From: Cryptomeria japonica
Taxonomy: Eukaryota > Streptophyta > Pinopsida > Cupressales > Cupressaceae
Direction: 5' to 3'
Length of the DNA stretch: 64,000 bases
Assembly: GCF_030272615.1 (NCBI RefSeq)
Contig: NC_081409.1
Span: 612,668,755 to 612,732,754, forward strand
Below, piece by piece: positions 35,201 to 47,026 of the stretch. The notes beneath the pieces were generated by a model. It did no database searches. It had not been told where the DNA came from and saw only the letters and a list, made by a program, of their open reading frames with translations. Numbering within the stretch: position 1 is the first letter of the stretch; every line of letters begins with the position of its first letter. The position numbers and the translations under genes were made by a program.

Positions 35201-36484
35201 TAAGCTATCTATAACAGAATGCAACTCTTGGTTTGCGCTTGTCTCTCCATTGAAAGCACTTGAGAAGAAGCTCACCACCTCACTATTAATGGAAACCTAG
35301 TCGATTAATAGCTCCCCTGCCATATTGTGTATTGAGAATGTTTTATTATAATTACTCCTAACCTTTGTAGAGGTGTCGAAAAATTTGGTATTCCTGTCAC
35401 CTTCCTTCAGCCATGTCTCACAAGATTTTTGTCTCCAAAAGGTTTCTTCTCTTGCTAAGACTTCAGAGTACATCTTATTAAGCTATTTCTCTCTCAAGAA
35501 GGCCGATTAATCCATGCCTTGTAAAATAATTTGTTCATGCAGTGTTTTTAAATCTTCCTTTAGACTCAATTTCTCATTGAAAATATTTTTGACAGACTCT
35601 CTGTTCCACTTTTTGAGTTGTTCTTTTACAAATTGAAGTTTTTTGAAAAACATAAAGCCTTATTACCTGGATTTTCAGGGGGCAGGTTGCACCATGTCTC
35701 CACCAGAGATCTTAAATTGTTATCCCTTAGCCACATAGCTTCAAATTTGAAAGGGCATCTATCTGAGGCTCTTTCATCCTGAATTCGGATGCCAATGGGG
35801 TAATGGTCTGATCCTGTGAATGGGAAAACATCAGCACTACACGTCCACAGATGAGAGGACTAGTCACCAGCTACGAAGAATCTATCCAGTCTTTCTGCAT
35901 TATTTAAAAATCCTCATCTTCTATTTTCCCAAGTAAATTCCCCAGTTTTGAAGGGGATTTCTATTAAACCCGAGTCAGTGATGAAAGAGCCAAAATCTAA
36001 GTTACTCTGCCTCATCCAATCATTGGCACCCATTTTGTCCAATGGTCAAATCAAGGCATTGAAGTCTCCACCTATAAGGAAAGGTGTTACAGTGCCCTGT
36101 CTAAGGCACCTTGAGATATCATTCCACAACTAGTTTTTTAAAGAGGGGCTATTTGGGCCATAGACATTGATTAAAAACAATTGTAGCTGAAGTTCCTTCA
36201 AGTAAACTCGCACCCATTGCCACCATTGTCCTTGGTTAATGTTGTTGACCTCCACAAGGGACTCATTCCATAAAATGGCTAAACCACTCGAGGCTCCTTG
36301 AGCCTCAACTAAGACACATTTCCATTTTTTTGAATCTACTATAAAAGGTTTCAAAATATTCAGACTTAATTTTGGTTTCTTGTAGGCAAACAAGATCTGG
36401 GCGAAACTGATCAAGACATCTCTTAATCAGTCTAGCCTTGTCAGGGGCATTGCAGCCCCTGACATTCCATGAAAGGAACCTCAT
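32214..36484 (-). pseudogene. LINE-B ORF2 (endonuclease, reverse transcriptase, RNase H)
   Basis: ATG at 36484 opens MRFLSWNVRG. The endonuclease carries LQET, GGDFNALI near 36085 and SDHYPIGI near 35800. RT spans about 35280-34150, with ALGPDGFPTLFFKHF, the FAPGRSIYEG block and an intact FVDD near 34400. A zinc-binding region (WNKHYLPKAGAFAWLALKGR near 33290) and a C-terminal RNase H follow (WIKANFDRET, NNEVEVYAAW, LHLEGD). The protein nicks target DNA and primes cDNA there. Frameshifts near 36385 and near 34100 and several stops inactivate it. The start codon overlaps the ORF1 stop as ATGA. Confidence 0.9.
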
Positions 36485-38388
36485 TGCTTCCGGGAAGAGA
36501 ACACGTCCCTTCCCAATCTAAGCCTGAGTTTTCTTTGGCCAACAACATTACCTGTAATCTCCAATCTAACTCTATTGGATTTAGGTCCTCTTTTCTTACT
36601 CTCGCCTATCTTTACCTTAGCATTTTGAGCCAAAGTCATTTCTAGAGTTCTCCTATCTGAAACCCTTCCTATAGAAAGAAGTCCCATGTCATCCTCTCCC
36701 TTTGGATTATCAGATAGTTCTCCCTTGGATTCTAGCAAAATTAGGTCACCTCCACTATCTTTCACCCCTTCAAAGGATGCTTCTAGGTTTCGGATGGGAG
36801 AGATTTGGATATCCTTAAAGACTGTTTCCTCCATGATCTGATCAATTGTTAGAGGTGTAGAGGGGAGCTTGTCATCTTGTAAGTGTGTCTTTTCTTGAGG
36901 CACCTCATTATATTCTTTAGGCATATCCTCCATCTGAGTCTTTGGGACTAAAGTCTCTTCCTCATCTGCCATGGAACCAGCTTGAAAAAATTGTGGGGAC
37001 ACATTGCTGTCCTCTTCAATATGGTCAACATTTTGCTTATGATTCTCTGAAGAGGTTAAATCCAGAGCACTTAAATCAGTGACAGGGGCCCATGTGTTTC
37101 CCACTGCATCCATCACCTTACTCTACAATTGAGGATCACTATATTGGTTTTGGATCATTACTGAATCTGATCCAACAGTGTTTGTTATGGTTACCATGTG
37201 TTTTGTGGATGACTCAGATGCAAATAAATCATCAATTAGTCCTTTTCTAGAATATAGAGATGCTATTGTGTTCAAATCTGACCCATAACTCTTCCTAGAA
37301 TGTTGCAAAATATCCCAATCCAAAGTTTCCCATTGATGTTCAGAGTCCTTTGATTCCAAAAGCCTGATTATATCCTCTGCCAGTCCATCTTGGACTTCAG
37401 ACTTTCCTTTGTCTCCGATTTTGCAGTCCCCTTTAGCATGGGCAAAGGAGTTGCAATCTGAGCATGTTGCCATCCTCTCTTCTAGGACCACCTTCTGTGC
37501 CCAGATCCCCGAACCAGATTTTATTTCTATTTTGTCTGTTAAGTTATACACTAGATCCTAATTGATGCACATCCGCGAGACCATACTATAATCCATAGGA
37601 TCTATAAATTCCTCATCTTTTCTATAAAAACCTAGGTTTTCACCAAATTTTTTTAGGGTTTTTGTGTTCTTGTATTCCTGAGGCAACCCTGGAAATTTAA
37701 TCCATATTGGCACCCTATTGATGGTTTCTGCATTTGGGTTGAAATTTGGCTTCCATTTGAGAATGCTAAAGCCTTTTCCATCCATAAAGAAAGGTCCATT
37801 ATCAAGAATCCAATCCCTATCCATATTACTAGGGCATATAACCAAGAAAAAACCATTTTCTAGTGTTTTTATTTCTACACCCTTCCCCCAAATAGAGTCA
37901 CACCACACCCTAATTTTTGATAGAGACGACCACGAGCCCCCCCATTTCAGGAAGAGAGCATGTGCATTAAAAAAATTGATATTATCACCCCATTCAACAT
38001 TCGAGATTTCAATGTTCAAGACTCTATTATAGGTTGAGTTAGGGCATACCTCTAACACTTTCGCAACTTCCCTCGAGGGCTTCTACTTCCAAAATTTCTC
38101 TTGCACCATCTTGAAATCCACCTTTTGATGGTTGTTTAGTGCCTCATACCCTCTGAAACTGTCATTGTTCTTAAGACTATCGATATGTTTAAAACCACCC
38201 ACTGCCATCCTCCTTTGTTCCACATTCTCTGGACCCTTCCATGGCCAAGACTGGTCTTGGAACACTGCACGGGTATCTCTGAAATCGCCACAATATCCAT
38301 TCCTATTCCTCGACCATTTTCCATTGAAGTCTCCACTTTACCTGAAACCCTAATGGCGTCTGAAGCCCTTCTAGGGTCGATCCGCCAT
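36481..38388 (-). pseudogene. LINE-B ORF1 (RNA-binding, DUF4283 and zinc knuckle)
   Basis: The frame begins MADRP at 38388, immediately after an A-run, and stays in one frame for 635 codons to the TGA at 36481. About six stops interrupt it (three near the start, then near 38080, 37555 and 37120). It shows a DUF4283-like domain (WGDNINFFNAHALFLKWGGS, GFFLVICPSNMDRDWILDNG, RVPIWIKFPGLPQEY), then a zinc knuckle CSDCNSFAHAKGDC near 37450, then an acidic tail ending RDVFSSRKQ. It would bind LINE RNA. No frameshift was seen, so decay is by point stops only. Confidence 0.88.
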
Positions 38389-38475
38389 TTTTTTTTGTTA
38401 ATTTACATGCTATACTTGATGCTTGCTAAAATATACACAACAAACAAGTTCAAGGTTACTCAATTAATGACATTT

Positions 38476-39750
38476 AAAACATATTTAAATAATTATTTAA
38501 AATGATTTAAATAATTGTCACATGACTTCCTTTTAATAACAAATGTCAATATACTTAAACATTTTAGCCAAAATGATTTAAGTAAATTTCCTTTCTATAA
38601 ATCCCTCGAATAATGGAGTAGTTTCCTGTCATTCATCTATACAACAATGCCATTCCTTAAATCAAGATGATAAATATAATAAAATTGAATTTAACCCTTT
38701 TGTGACATTGTAATAATGATGCAAGCTAGGTCCCCTTGTGGGCCTAGCTAAAAACAAATTCATTCCCAGACAACTAGTTTTTAAAAAAAAAATGTTTGTG
38801 AACCATATTTTAATACACCTAGGGTGAAAATATGAAGCAAGTTGTTCTTTAAACTTGATGCTTAAAATCTCTAAATTGTGACCAAAACCACTCAAGTAGC
38901 CTCCAAAACTACTTCTGAAAACTAATTAAACTGTATCCCTGGATTTGAAACATTGGAAAACATGCTAGGTGTTATGTGGAGAATCCAAAATTCCAAATGG
39001 ATCTACCTTGTGATTTTCGTGGTGAGAAATTAATGCTCAAAGTTTCCTACTCAAGCATTTTCTAGAAGTGCTCATTTTGAATCCTTCTGAACCTTGTCGA
39101 ATCAATTTTGGAAAAATACTAAACCTTGGTTTTAGAGGCCACTACTAGGGGGATCAATTCACTTAGATACAATGCGTATGTGTGCTAAGGGTTTTTTCTT
39201 GAATCCATCATATGTACGAAATTGTAATGGCCAAAGTTGCCTCTGAAATTTTCTGGAAATGCTGATATCCAACCCTGACAAAGTCAGTTTGGTTTTGATC
39301 TTGAAAAAATATCAGACTGACAGATGGGGAGCTACAATCAGGTGAGGGAGAATACGAATATACAAATAATCATAAGAACCAACCCATTTAACATGCAAGT
39401 TATCGGGACATGAAATAAAAATTAAGATATAGGGCTACTTTACCAATTGTAACACTGTTTTCATAGCAAAACTGAATAACATGCATATGGATTTGACCTA
39501 GATGTACATTGAAATGTAGACAATCATGGAAAATGATTGGTTTGACATGACTATATATTGGTAACAAGATATCACTCTTTGAAAATGACTACTTTAAGAA
39601 GTTTAATATTGTACAAACAATAGACTACCTCACGAGCCTGAAATAGGTACTTCAAAAACTCATCAAATCTGATCCTGGGAAGCTTCAAATGGATATGAGC
39701 CATATTTTATAAGAGTTAAACAACATCCCAAAGTGGTTTCTCATGAAAAT
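38476..39750. other. Spacer, nothing recognised
   Basis: Only short frames, no domain. It is the flank of LINE-B on one side and of the copia element at 39751 on the other. Confidence 0.6.
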
Positions 39751-40210
39751 TGTGAGATTATGCTTGAAGCAACCAAGATCAAAGAGACCAATAGATAGCA
39801 AAATGACAAGAGAGATAAAATATGTGACAAGAATAAATTTTATTCTCATCAATAATGTAAAAGAGATCAATTGGATCATCAATAATCTTTACATACAATG
39901 TAGAAGAGCCTTCTTATAAAGGCAAGGCTAAGAGACAAGAGAGCATACAATGATGACATGTGGCTCAATGAGATGAAAGGGTAGGTAGGAGAAATAGTAA
40001 AATATTCCACATGAGGTGGATCACCCACCAAAGGTGGAATGTAACAACAAGATCACACCATAAAAGGTGGAAATTACCCTACATACACACTCCCAATGTA
40101 TGAACATCTCCCTAAGTGTCTCATATGCAAACTACAATGTTATGCATGTATCTAAGTTAAATTAAGTAAAGTGTAATTATATCCAAGATGAATAAATAAT
40201 TACACCAACA
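39751..40210 (-). repeat. 3' LTR of the gag-only copia element
   Basis: Plus-strand ends TGTGAGATTATGC and ACACCAACA. It pairs with 44585-45044. The polypurine tract follows at 40211. Confidence 0.95.
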
Positions 40211-40219
40211 CTCCCCCTT

Positions 40220-41138
40220 AAGTGCAACTTAGGGGAATGCACTTAAGTCTATAATGCAACTAAACAATGCAAGATGGGTTTCGACTACAAGGCCATGTTA
40301 GATACCCATGTACAAATGAAAATGTAGTCTCTCATAAAGTAGGGAAAGAGAGAAAAACCCAATGGGAAAAAACTCTCCCCCAAAAGAGAGATAAAAACTA
40401 TACAAAGAACTCTCAAAGAAGCATGTGAAGGATGAAACCCCATGTGAGGAAAAAGTCCCCACCATATGAGAGAAGAAGAGAGAGAAAGGAGCCCCCCCTC
40501 AATGTAGAATTTGCACCAATGGTAGAAGCTTGAAACTGAATGAAGAAAATGCTCCATGAACATCGAACAACGTTCCTCCCCTTGGGAAGAAACAAAACCA
40601 AAGGTGTATCCATGAAGTCTCCCCAATCATGAAGGGAAGATGTAGGAAAAAACTCAAGATGTATGAAGTCTCTAAAAACTACTCAAGTGTCCCCATGTCA
40701 ATGCTGAAAGTTACCCCCTCCAAAGTTGGTAAATTGATCCACACTGCTGAAAAAGGCACTCCAAGATCTAGTGGAGATGAATGTAGAACAAGTTCCAAAG
40801 ACTCACATGTCTCCTATAAGGATAAAGAGACCTCCTCAAACTATTGCACATAATAATCCACAATCATGTCAACCTCAAAAGAATGATAATGTAGAGAATG
40901 AACAAGAGGGTTAGTGTTCCCTCGCAACAATCAAAGAATGATCATATTCATCAAAGAGAATATGAATATCATCAATAATATCTCCCAAATCTGCAATGTA
41001 GGACTCCACAAACAAACTTGCAATGTCTATCAAGTAGTCATCCCAATGAGCTGAAGTTGGAAGCCAAGATATATCCTACTGCACTGAATCATAAGAAGAC
41101 AAAACTGTCACATCATCTGTATCATCAGGTACAATAGG
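40220..41138 (-). other. 3' untranslated part of the gag-only copia element
   Basis: Roughly 0.9 kb between the protease remnant and the polypurine tract. A 113-codon minus-strand frame at 40285-40626 has no recognisable domain and I do not call it a gene. This is where integrase, RT and RNase H would be in a complete element. Confidence 0.6.
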
Positions 41139-41534
41139 TCATGTGATATCAAGAGGAGGAGATGAAATGCAAGGCTCAAGAATGGGGTCACATGTGAGAA
41201 TCCCCAAGTTCAAGTACCCAAAGTTCTCCTCAAAATCTGAATCATCACAAGAAGTGTGATCAACATATGAAGAATCATCCTCATCAATAAGAACGAACTT
41301 TGAAAAGGAATATAACTGAGATGCATGATCCACAACCCCAGTTGCAATGATAGCTCTACTCTCCAAGTCTCTAATGATAACTAACTCAGGTGTGAACTCC
41401 ACAGTTTTGTTTGTTACCCCATGTGTGATTTGATAGATGTAAATAAGATCATTTGTCAAATGGGGTACACACATCATTGAAGGAGTTATCCCCAATGGAA
41501 ATATATCCTTTCCCAATAACATCCATGTATGCAT
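41139..41534 (-). pseudogene. Copia protease remnant, frame-shifted from gag
   Basis: Continues the gag-protease reading in another frame: CVPHLTNDLIYIYQITHGVT, TVEFTPELVIIRDLESRAII, ATGVVDHASQLYSFSKFVLI. These blocks are typical of the segment after the copia protease active site. The text then changes to an unrelated acidic stretch (DEDDSSYVDHTSCDDSDFEE), which I read as the deletion point. Confidence 0.75.
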
Positions 41535-42663
41535 GATTGCCCATCAAAATTTGCGGCATGGTGCAAGGCTCAAATGTAGTAAACATAGATTGCAAAGATG
41601 CCATATGATGAGAAGACCCTAAATCTAGAATCCATCTCCCTGAATCATGACTTGTAGTAGCACAAAGAGCTTGTCCTTTTCTTGTCCCAAAAGAGTGAGT
41701 CTTCCTGCTTGTTGCTGCCATAAATGCTTTCCCTTTCCCTTTTGATTGTGAGGAAGTGGAAGGTGATGAATCCTCCTTCTTGTAGGTATTAGGAAAATCG
41801 ATGTTGTTCTTTTTGAAGATATGTAGGAGCTCATCAATCTTCTTAGAATGGCAACGATGCTCCTTATGACCAACCTTTTTACAATAGGCACAAGTTGGTC
41901 TCTCCTTCTTTGCCGAATTGTCCTTCTTGGAAGAGGATGAATCCCCTTGTTGTCGAGAAGGTGGTGCTTTGTCCTTAGGCTTTGATTGCCATTTATTCTT
42001 GTTTGAGTTGTCCTTTCCTTGATTTCCTTTATTCCCTTGATTTTCCACATATGCTTTTGACTTTGAAGTCTTAAGAATTCCCATGCTTATCAACTTAGTT
42101 TGCTCTATCATAAACATGTCTATGAAAGCATCAAATGTAGGCATTGTGTAGCTTGAACCTATTGTCATCCTATGGGTTTGGAAACTAGAAACAAATGTTG
42201 CATATTCTTGGGGAAGCTTGCCCATCAAATTGAAGATCAATTGAGTATCCTTCTTATCAATGCCACAATCCTTGAGTTGTGCCCTCAACTCATTTGCTTT
42301 AGTGACATAATCTTGTATTGTATCAAAGTTATTGGGATCTAACATGGTGAGATCATTGTCAATTTGACATCCCCTAATCTCATCAACTTGACCATACAAG
42401 TCTTCAAACTTTTTCCAAGCGTCCTTAATTAAAGTACATTTTTCAATATGAAAGATGAGATCCTTTGATACATAATTCTTTAAGGTATCAATTACCATGA
42501 TGTTCTTAGGGAGCCAATCCAAGTGAGCATTAGGATCAACGGGAGCAACAATAGTTCCATCAATGTCATGAGTTAATCCTTTTTCCATAAGTTTACTCCA
42601 TGCATCAATTTTCCAAGTAGCATAATTATGTGGATTTAAAAGAGGAAACTTAGGAGAACCCAT
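41449..42663 (-). CDS. gag: Copia gag with CCHC knuckle and start of protease, open frame
   Basis: Start chosen at the Met of MGSPKFPLLNPHNYATWKID (42663); an in-frame Met 21 codons upstream gives a hydrophobic leader unlike gag. The frame is open for 404 codons, the longest intact frame in the window. The capsid domain (UBN2-like; YVSKDLIFHIEKCTLIKDAW, DLYGQVDEIRGCQIDNDLTM, GKLPQEYATFVSSFQTHRMT) is followed by a basic linker and the knuckle CAYCKKVGHKEHRC near 41880 with all four ligands. The protease start reads WILDLGSSHHM, where the usual DSG or DTG is DLG. The protein would assemble particles around element RNA. It ends by a frame break near 41450. Confidence 0.9.
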   Translation of the reverse strand: MGSPKFPLLNPHNYATWKIDAWSKLMEKGLTHDIDGTIVAPVDPNAHLDWLPKNIMVIDTLKNYVSKDLIFHIEKCTLIKDAWKKFEDLYGQVDEIRGCQIDNDLTMLDPNNFDTIQDYVTKANELRAQLKDCGIDKKDTQLIFNLMGKLPQEYATFVSSFQTHRMTIGSSYTMPTFDAFIDMFMIEQTKLISMGILKTSKSKAYVENQGNKGNQGKDNSNKNKWQSKPKDKAPPSRQQGDSSSSKKDNSAKKERPTCAYCKKVGHKEHRCHSKKIDELLHIFKKNNIDFPNTYKKEDSSPSTSSQSKGKGKAFMAATSRKTHSFGTRKGQALCATTSHDSGRWILDLGSSHHMASLQSMFTTFEPCTMPQILMGNHAYMDVIGKGYISIGDNSFNDVCTPFDK

Positions 42664-44570
42664 AGCAGAAAAAGAAAAGAACACAAGAGACAAGAGCACA
42701 AGAGACACCCCCCAAAATTCACTCAATCAAAGTACCCCCTCCCCCCAAAAAATAAAAAATAAAAAAAATGATGATTTTGGTACTTTATATGTAGTGCATG
42801 TATAATAGGCCACTTGCAAACAATGACAAAGTGGAATTCTGATTTTTTTACAATTTCCCCAATAGGCTTAGAACTACAATGCAAAAGACCTAATGTGTAG
42901 ATCTATGCAATACAAGTGCCAAATTGGCCAAAAAAGACCATATGCTGAAAGTACAATTTCTACTCAAGATCACTGCAAACTGATAGCAGATTATGAAAGT
43001 AGACGAAAAATCATGCACTTAAAAAAAATGGCACCTGAAAAGGAGTTCGTATGAGCCCAAACGGAGTCTTGAAAGTTGCAGAAATGGAGATTGGACAGGT
43101 ATAGTCACCAAAAAATGTTTTTTATAAAAAATCCGTCCACCCAAATTAAAAAAAATACCACCATGTGAAAGTACACAAAAAATTAGCCCAAATAAAAAAT
43201 AAATTCACCCAAAAAGGAGCAAAAATGAGTAAGATATGCACCTTCAAAGTTGGGCCAAAAATCAAAATTGCTCAATGGAGAGGGGCTGGATTTAAAAAAA
43301 AAAATGCTGATGCAATGCTGACGTCAGCTAATGATAGGCTTAAATTTGACATCCATTTTCCCATCAGGAAAACTTCACCTCCCCTGCTATCGTGGCGTCC
43401 ATACTGTACTGACAGGATGATGTGGCCCAGTGTTGAGATGCCACACATCATACAAAACATGATGTGGCATGGGGTAAAGATGACTTGGTAGGTACAAATT
43501 GTTGATGTGTTGCTACGTGACAGTATGGATGTGCCTAGGTGGACTGATGATTGGGGAGTGACATGGATGCTTAGTGTGTGGTTGATGTGGCCTTGACTGT
43601 GTTTTGCGCAACCGAACTAGAGAATGCCACATGTACCAACAATGTTGTAGGATCGGTGTATGAGATTGTGCCACGTGTCTGATAGATGGTTGGCATGAGC
43701 GAATGACAAGGCACAACATGACATAGTGCTGCAAAAGGCTCCCGAAGAAGATAAGGGTTGACGATGGCCGAGGAGCGGTGCAACCGATGGAGAAGTGCCC
43801 GTTTGTCGGCAAGGATGTGGCCTGGAGATCACCAGTGGTTCACGGAGCAGCCACAGGGCTGGAGGAGATGGATGGCCGAAAAATAATGGATCGTTTGTAG
43901 TGGGAAGTAGTTGGGGGTTTTCTAGAAGCCGTTAGATGACAGACAGAGGAGAGGCGGTGGTCGACAAACTAGAATCGACGATGAGCTAAGCGGTGGAAGT
44001 CGGGAGTTGGGGGGAGCTGTGGGCGGTGGGAGAAACGGGCTACGGATGGTGCCGAGAAAGAATAACATAGAGCTCGCTGCACAAAAAATGGGTGATGATA
44101 GTCCCAGCTGTAGGGTGGACGGAATATATAGTATGACCCCCTGCAAAAATAATTCTGCAGGCACAATGGGGGGTGAGGTCAGCAGTACCGCACCCCCCCC
44201 CCAAAAAAAAAAAAAAAAAAAATGATTTTTTGTTTTTTAAATAACTTTTTCAATCAAACAATAAAAACTACGAAATTAATAAAATGAAAATACAATTTTC
44301 CTAGAAAAATAATTTTAAAATTTTTTTTTTTGAAAAATCTGTATCGCTTAGCCAAATTGGCTAAATTTTTCCTCCAAAGCCCCAAATTTGATTTTCACCC
44401 AATATAGGCAAATTTATAGTCAAAATTCATGTAAACGGCCACCCAAATGCAATGGTGAGGTCGGATATGGTCTAAGACACCTCTAAAAGATGCTGCTCCT
44501 CAGATCTACCTCTTGACCTCCTTCAATGATGCAATAAAATCTCTCCAAAGGCTATGCAATGGTGCTCCAA
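42664..44570 (-). other. Long leader of the gag-only copia element
   Basis: About 1.9 kb between primer-binding site and gag with no supported gene. The part around 43320-44180 is richer in G and C, with many GATGTGGC-like words. A C-run of about ten followed by an A-run of about twenty lies at 44192-44222. It may hold packaging signals or an older insertion; I see no boundary that proves the latter. Confidence 0.5.
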
Positions 44571-44584
44571 CCACTCTGATACCA
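44571..44584 (-). other. Primer-binding site of the gag-only copia element
   Basis: TGGTATCAGAGTGG on the minus strand, directly abutting the LTR. The first 11 bases are the classic initiator-Met tRNA complement. Confidence 0.93.
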
Positions 44585-45044
44585 TGTGAGATTATGCTTG
44601 AAGAAACCAAGATCAAAGAGACCAATAGATAACACAATGACAAGAGAGATAAAATATGTGACAAGAATAAACTGTATTCTCATCAATAATGTAAAAGAGA
44701 TCAACTGGATCATTAATAATCCTTACATACAATGTAGAAGAGCCTGCTTATAAAGGCAAGGCTAAGAGACAAGAGAGCACACAATGATGATATGTGGCTC
44801 AATAAGATGCAAGGGTAGGTAGGAGAAATAATAAAATGTTCCACATGAGGTGGATCACCCACCAAAGGTGGAATGTAACAACAAGATCACACCATAAAAG
44901 GTGGAAATTCTCCTACATACACACTCCCAATGTATGCACATCTCCCTAAGTGCCTCATATGCAAACTACAATGTTATGCATGTACCTAAGTAAACTTAAG
45001 TAAAGTGTAATTATATCTAAGATGAATAAATAATTACACCAACA
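44585..45044 (-). repeat. 5' LTR of the gag-only copia element
   Basis: Pairs with 39751-40210. On the minus strand it starts TGTTGGTGTAATTATTTATT and contains a TATA-like CCTTTATAAGC near 44750, which would be the promoter. Confidence 0.95.
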
Positions 45045-45275
45045 ACAATCAAAAGGTGTGAATTTATCGACCCTCAAAGTGGGCTACTTGGAAAGATTTT
45101 GTAGGGGTACTTATGAGTGTTGCCATCAGTTTTCTCAACTTGGGTCGTTCAAAATTTGCCAAATTTTGGAGATGCCAACACAAGTATTCTTTAGTATACT
45201 TATTCTAAATATGTGATTCTTCTATTTTTGAAACCTTAAAGCTATAGGGTTTAGTAAGAGTTTTGAATACCTTTT

Positions 45276-45720
45276 TCACAACTTCATCTTCTGACAGTTA
45301 CCACCAAGACCTATGATCTCATTTACAACATTGTCTATCTTTTGCAGGTAGCTAGTTATATTGTCTTCATCTTCCATCCACAAGCATTCATATTTAGTTT
45401 TAGCATTCTGCAGCTTAGCTTCTTTGACTATATAATCTCCTTCATAAGTACTTTCTAATTTATTCCAAACATCATGAGCAGATTCCAAAGATACAACTTT
45501 TGTTAATTCAGTCTTAGAAAAAGCACTAAAAATAGCAAACCTCGCCTTTTTTGTTATCTTCAAATTCTTTGTTCTCATCTGTAGTGTTTAAACTAATCAC
45601 TGATTTGGTGTACTTTTGTGTAACAAACTTCTAAAATTCATAACCAAGATAAATTAGGTAACCTTGCATCTTCACTTTCCAAAAAGAATAGTTGGATCCA
45701 TCAAACTTATGAATTGTCAT
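45276..45720 (-). pseudogene. gag: Copia gag N-terminal fragment
   Basis: Starts MTIHKFDGSNYSFWKVKMQG at 45720, a typical copia gag opening. A stop after LIYLGYEF and a frameshift near 45570 interrupt it. It then continues as ARFAIFSAFSKTELTKVVSL, AHDVWNKLESTYEGDYIVKE and KIDNVVNEIIGLGGNC and is cut at 45276. It is close in sequence to the gag at 25391-26407 (shared FSALSKTELT and YEG blocks), so the two belong to related families. Confidence 0.85.
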
Positions 45721-45789
45721 TTTCTATGCAATTAGGATCTCCTTAAGCAGTTAATCTCTTCTTCAAGGAACCAAAGCTCTTATACCAAT

Positions 45790-47026
45790 TGTTGAATGTC
45801 CTTACCCACAAGATAACCGAGAGGGGGGTGTGAATTAGTTGTCCACAACCACAAAATCTTTTTCTTGCTTAACTTTATCACTTAATCAACATAAAGATAT
45901 GGAAATGAAAGAAAATGAAAAGTAAAACACATCATACACAATGAAACAATAGATTTGACGTGGAAAACCATGTAAAGGGAAAAACCATGGAGAATGCTAT
46001 TCTCAATATATGAACACATGTTAGGGTGACATTGATTAAGGTGATTTTTACAAAGAAAGGCTCACTGCTCGAAAGAAAGAATGAAAGGCTCATTTCCAAA
46101 GGGATTATTGCCTAAATGAATAAGAATAAAAGAGAAAGAATCCACCACTGATACACCTTTGCAACCATATGATCTGTAGATACCTTTGGCTCAATACTTC
46201 CAATAGCTAACACATGAAAGTCCACGTCGCTCAACACTTTTCACCAACTCAAACAATCAAGGATATAGATAATGTTTCACACACCTTTATCACATACGTC
46301 GATACAAATATGCCACAACACACACTTTCTTGCCCATTGCACACACTCACATGTCATCCTCAAAAAATTATCCTGTATATATTCCATTCTTACATATGCA
46401 AAATCTCCCAAGGTTAGCTAAGCATCTTAACCAAACACAATTCAAACTAAGTTAATACTAAACATTCTTATGGTGGAAAATAATGTAAAGTGAACCACAA
46501 TATGTCTTAACTCAGACCAAAATAAATAGCATGTACATGTTACCCATAGATCCATAATCATTAGAGCAACAATGTAAAGAGTAAACACTTGAGGTTTGCC
46601 AAACCTAGAGTAAACACCATTGAACTTTGAAACTATTCCCAAGAACTCATGCTAATTAAATAGAATGAAGCTAACAACATTACCAACTTATCTCCAAAAC
46701 TACAATAGTAGAAACCATAAAGTGAAGAAATGTGGAGCATGCATTTCACACAAAAACACTGTCAAACACTGTCACACACTGGTGAACAAAACTTCCTTAG
46801 TGTTGCAATGTGGAGCACCAAATCTCGAATTTAACATCTCTAAACACTACTTAATAAAATATCCAAACTGCATGAATATACGTACAATATAGAAGAAATG
46901 TGAAGAAAATCTCTTAGCACAATTACACAAGAAACTCAACATCAACTATACCAAGCAGTCACCAATGGCAACCAAATCATTTTGACATCAATGAAAACAC
47001 AACTCATTCCGCCCAAACTTGCAACA
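45790..47026 (-). repeat. LTR of copia remnant 2 (about 1.24 kb)
   Basis: Plus strand starts TGTTGAATGTCC next to the primer-binding site TGGTATAAGAGC and ends CCCAAACTTGCAACA. It shares the GAGAGGGGGGTGTGAATTAG motif, the GGAAAAACCATGGAGAATGC block and GACATCAATGAAAACACA with the LTR at 26471-27386. Confidence 0.75.

Larger units (their letters stand above)
30867..38475 (-). mobile_element. LINE-B: near full-length L1-type LINE with perfect 18-bp target duplication
   Basis: ACTCAATTAATGACATTT occurs at 30867-30884 and again at 38458-38475, flanking 7573 bp. On the minus strand the element reads a ~70-nt leader, ORF1, ORF2 (endonuclease, RT, zinc finger, RNase H), a 1.3 kb 3' region with one more small ORF, and a short A tail. 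Stops and a few frameshifts make it inactive, but it is well preserved. Confidence 0.95.
39751..45044 (-). mobile_element. Non-autonomous Ty1/copia element with gag only
   Basis: Two LTRs of exactly 460 bp (39751-40210 and 44585-45044) in direct orientation differ at about two dozen positions by eye. A primer-binding site adjoins the right LTR and a polypurine tract (AAGGGGGAG on the minus strand, 40211-40219) adjoins the left one. Between them are gag and part of a protease but no integrase, RT or RNase H. Flanking pentamers are AAAAT and ACAAT, an imperfect match. It resembles gag-only (TR-GAG type) elements that depend on partner enzymes. Confidence 0.92.
45265..47026 (-). mobile_element. 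Ty1/copia remnant 2: gag fragment plus 5' LTR
   Basis: Minus-strand LTR (45790-47026), primer-binding site (45776-45787) and the first part of gag are present. The rest of the element is missing left of about 45265. Confidence 0.8.

Noticed and set aside
33833-35300. Plus-strand ORFs of 94-131 codons
   Set aside because: Shadows of LINE-B ORF2 on the opposite strand.
40285-40626. 113-codon minus-strand ORF rich in Phe and Leu
   Set aside because: Lies in the 3' untranslated part of the copia element. Hydrophobic composition arises from complementing A/G-rich DNA; no domain.
43513-44225. Overlapping ORFs on both strands in a GC-richer stretch
   Set aside because: Proline/serine-rich frames with no family motif, inside the copia leader. 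Open because of base composition.
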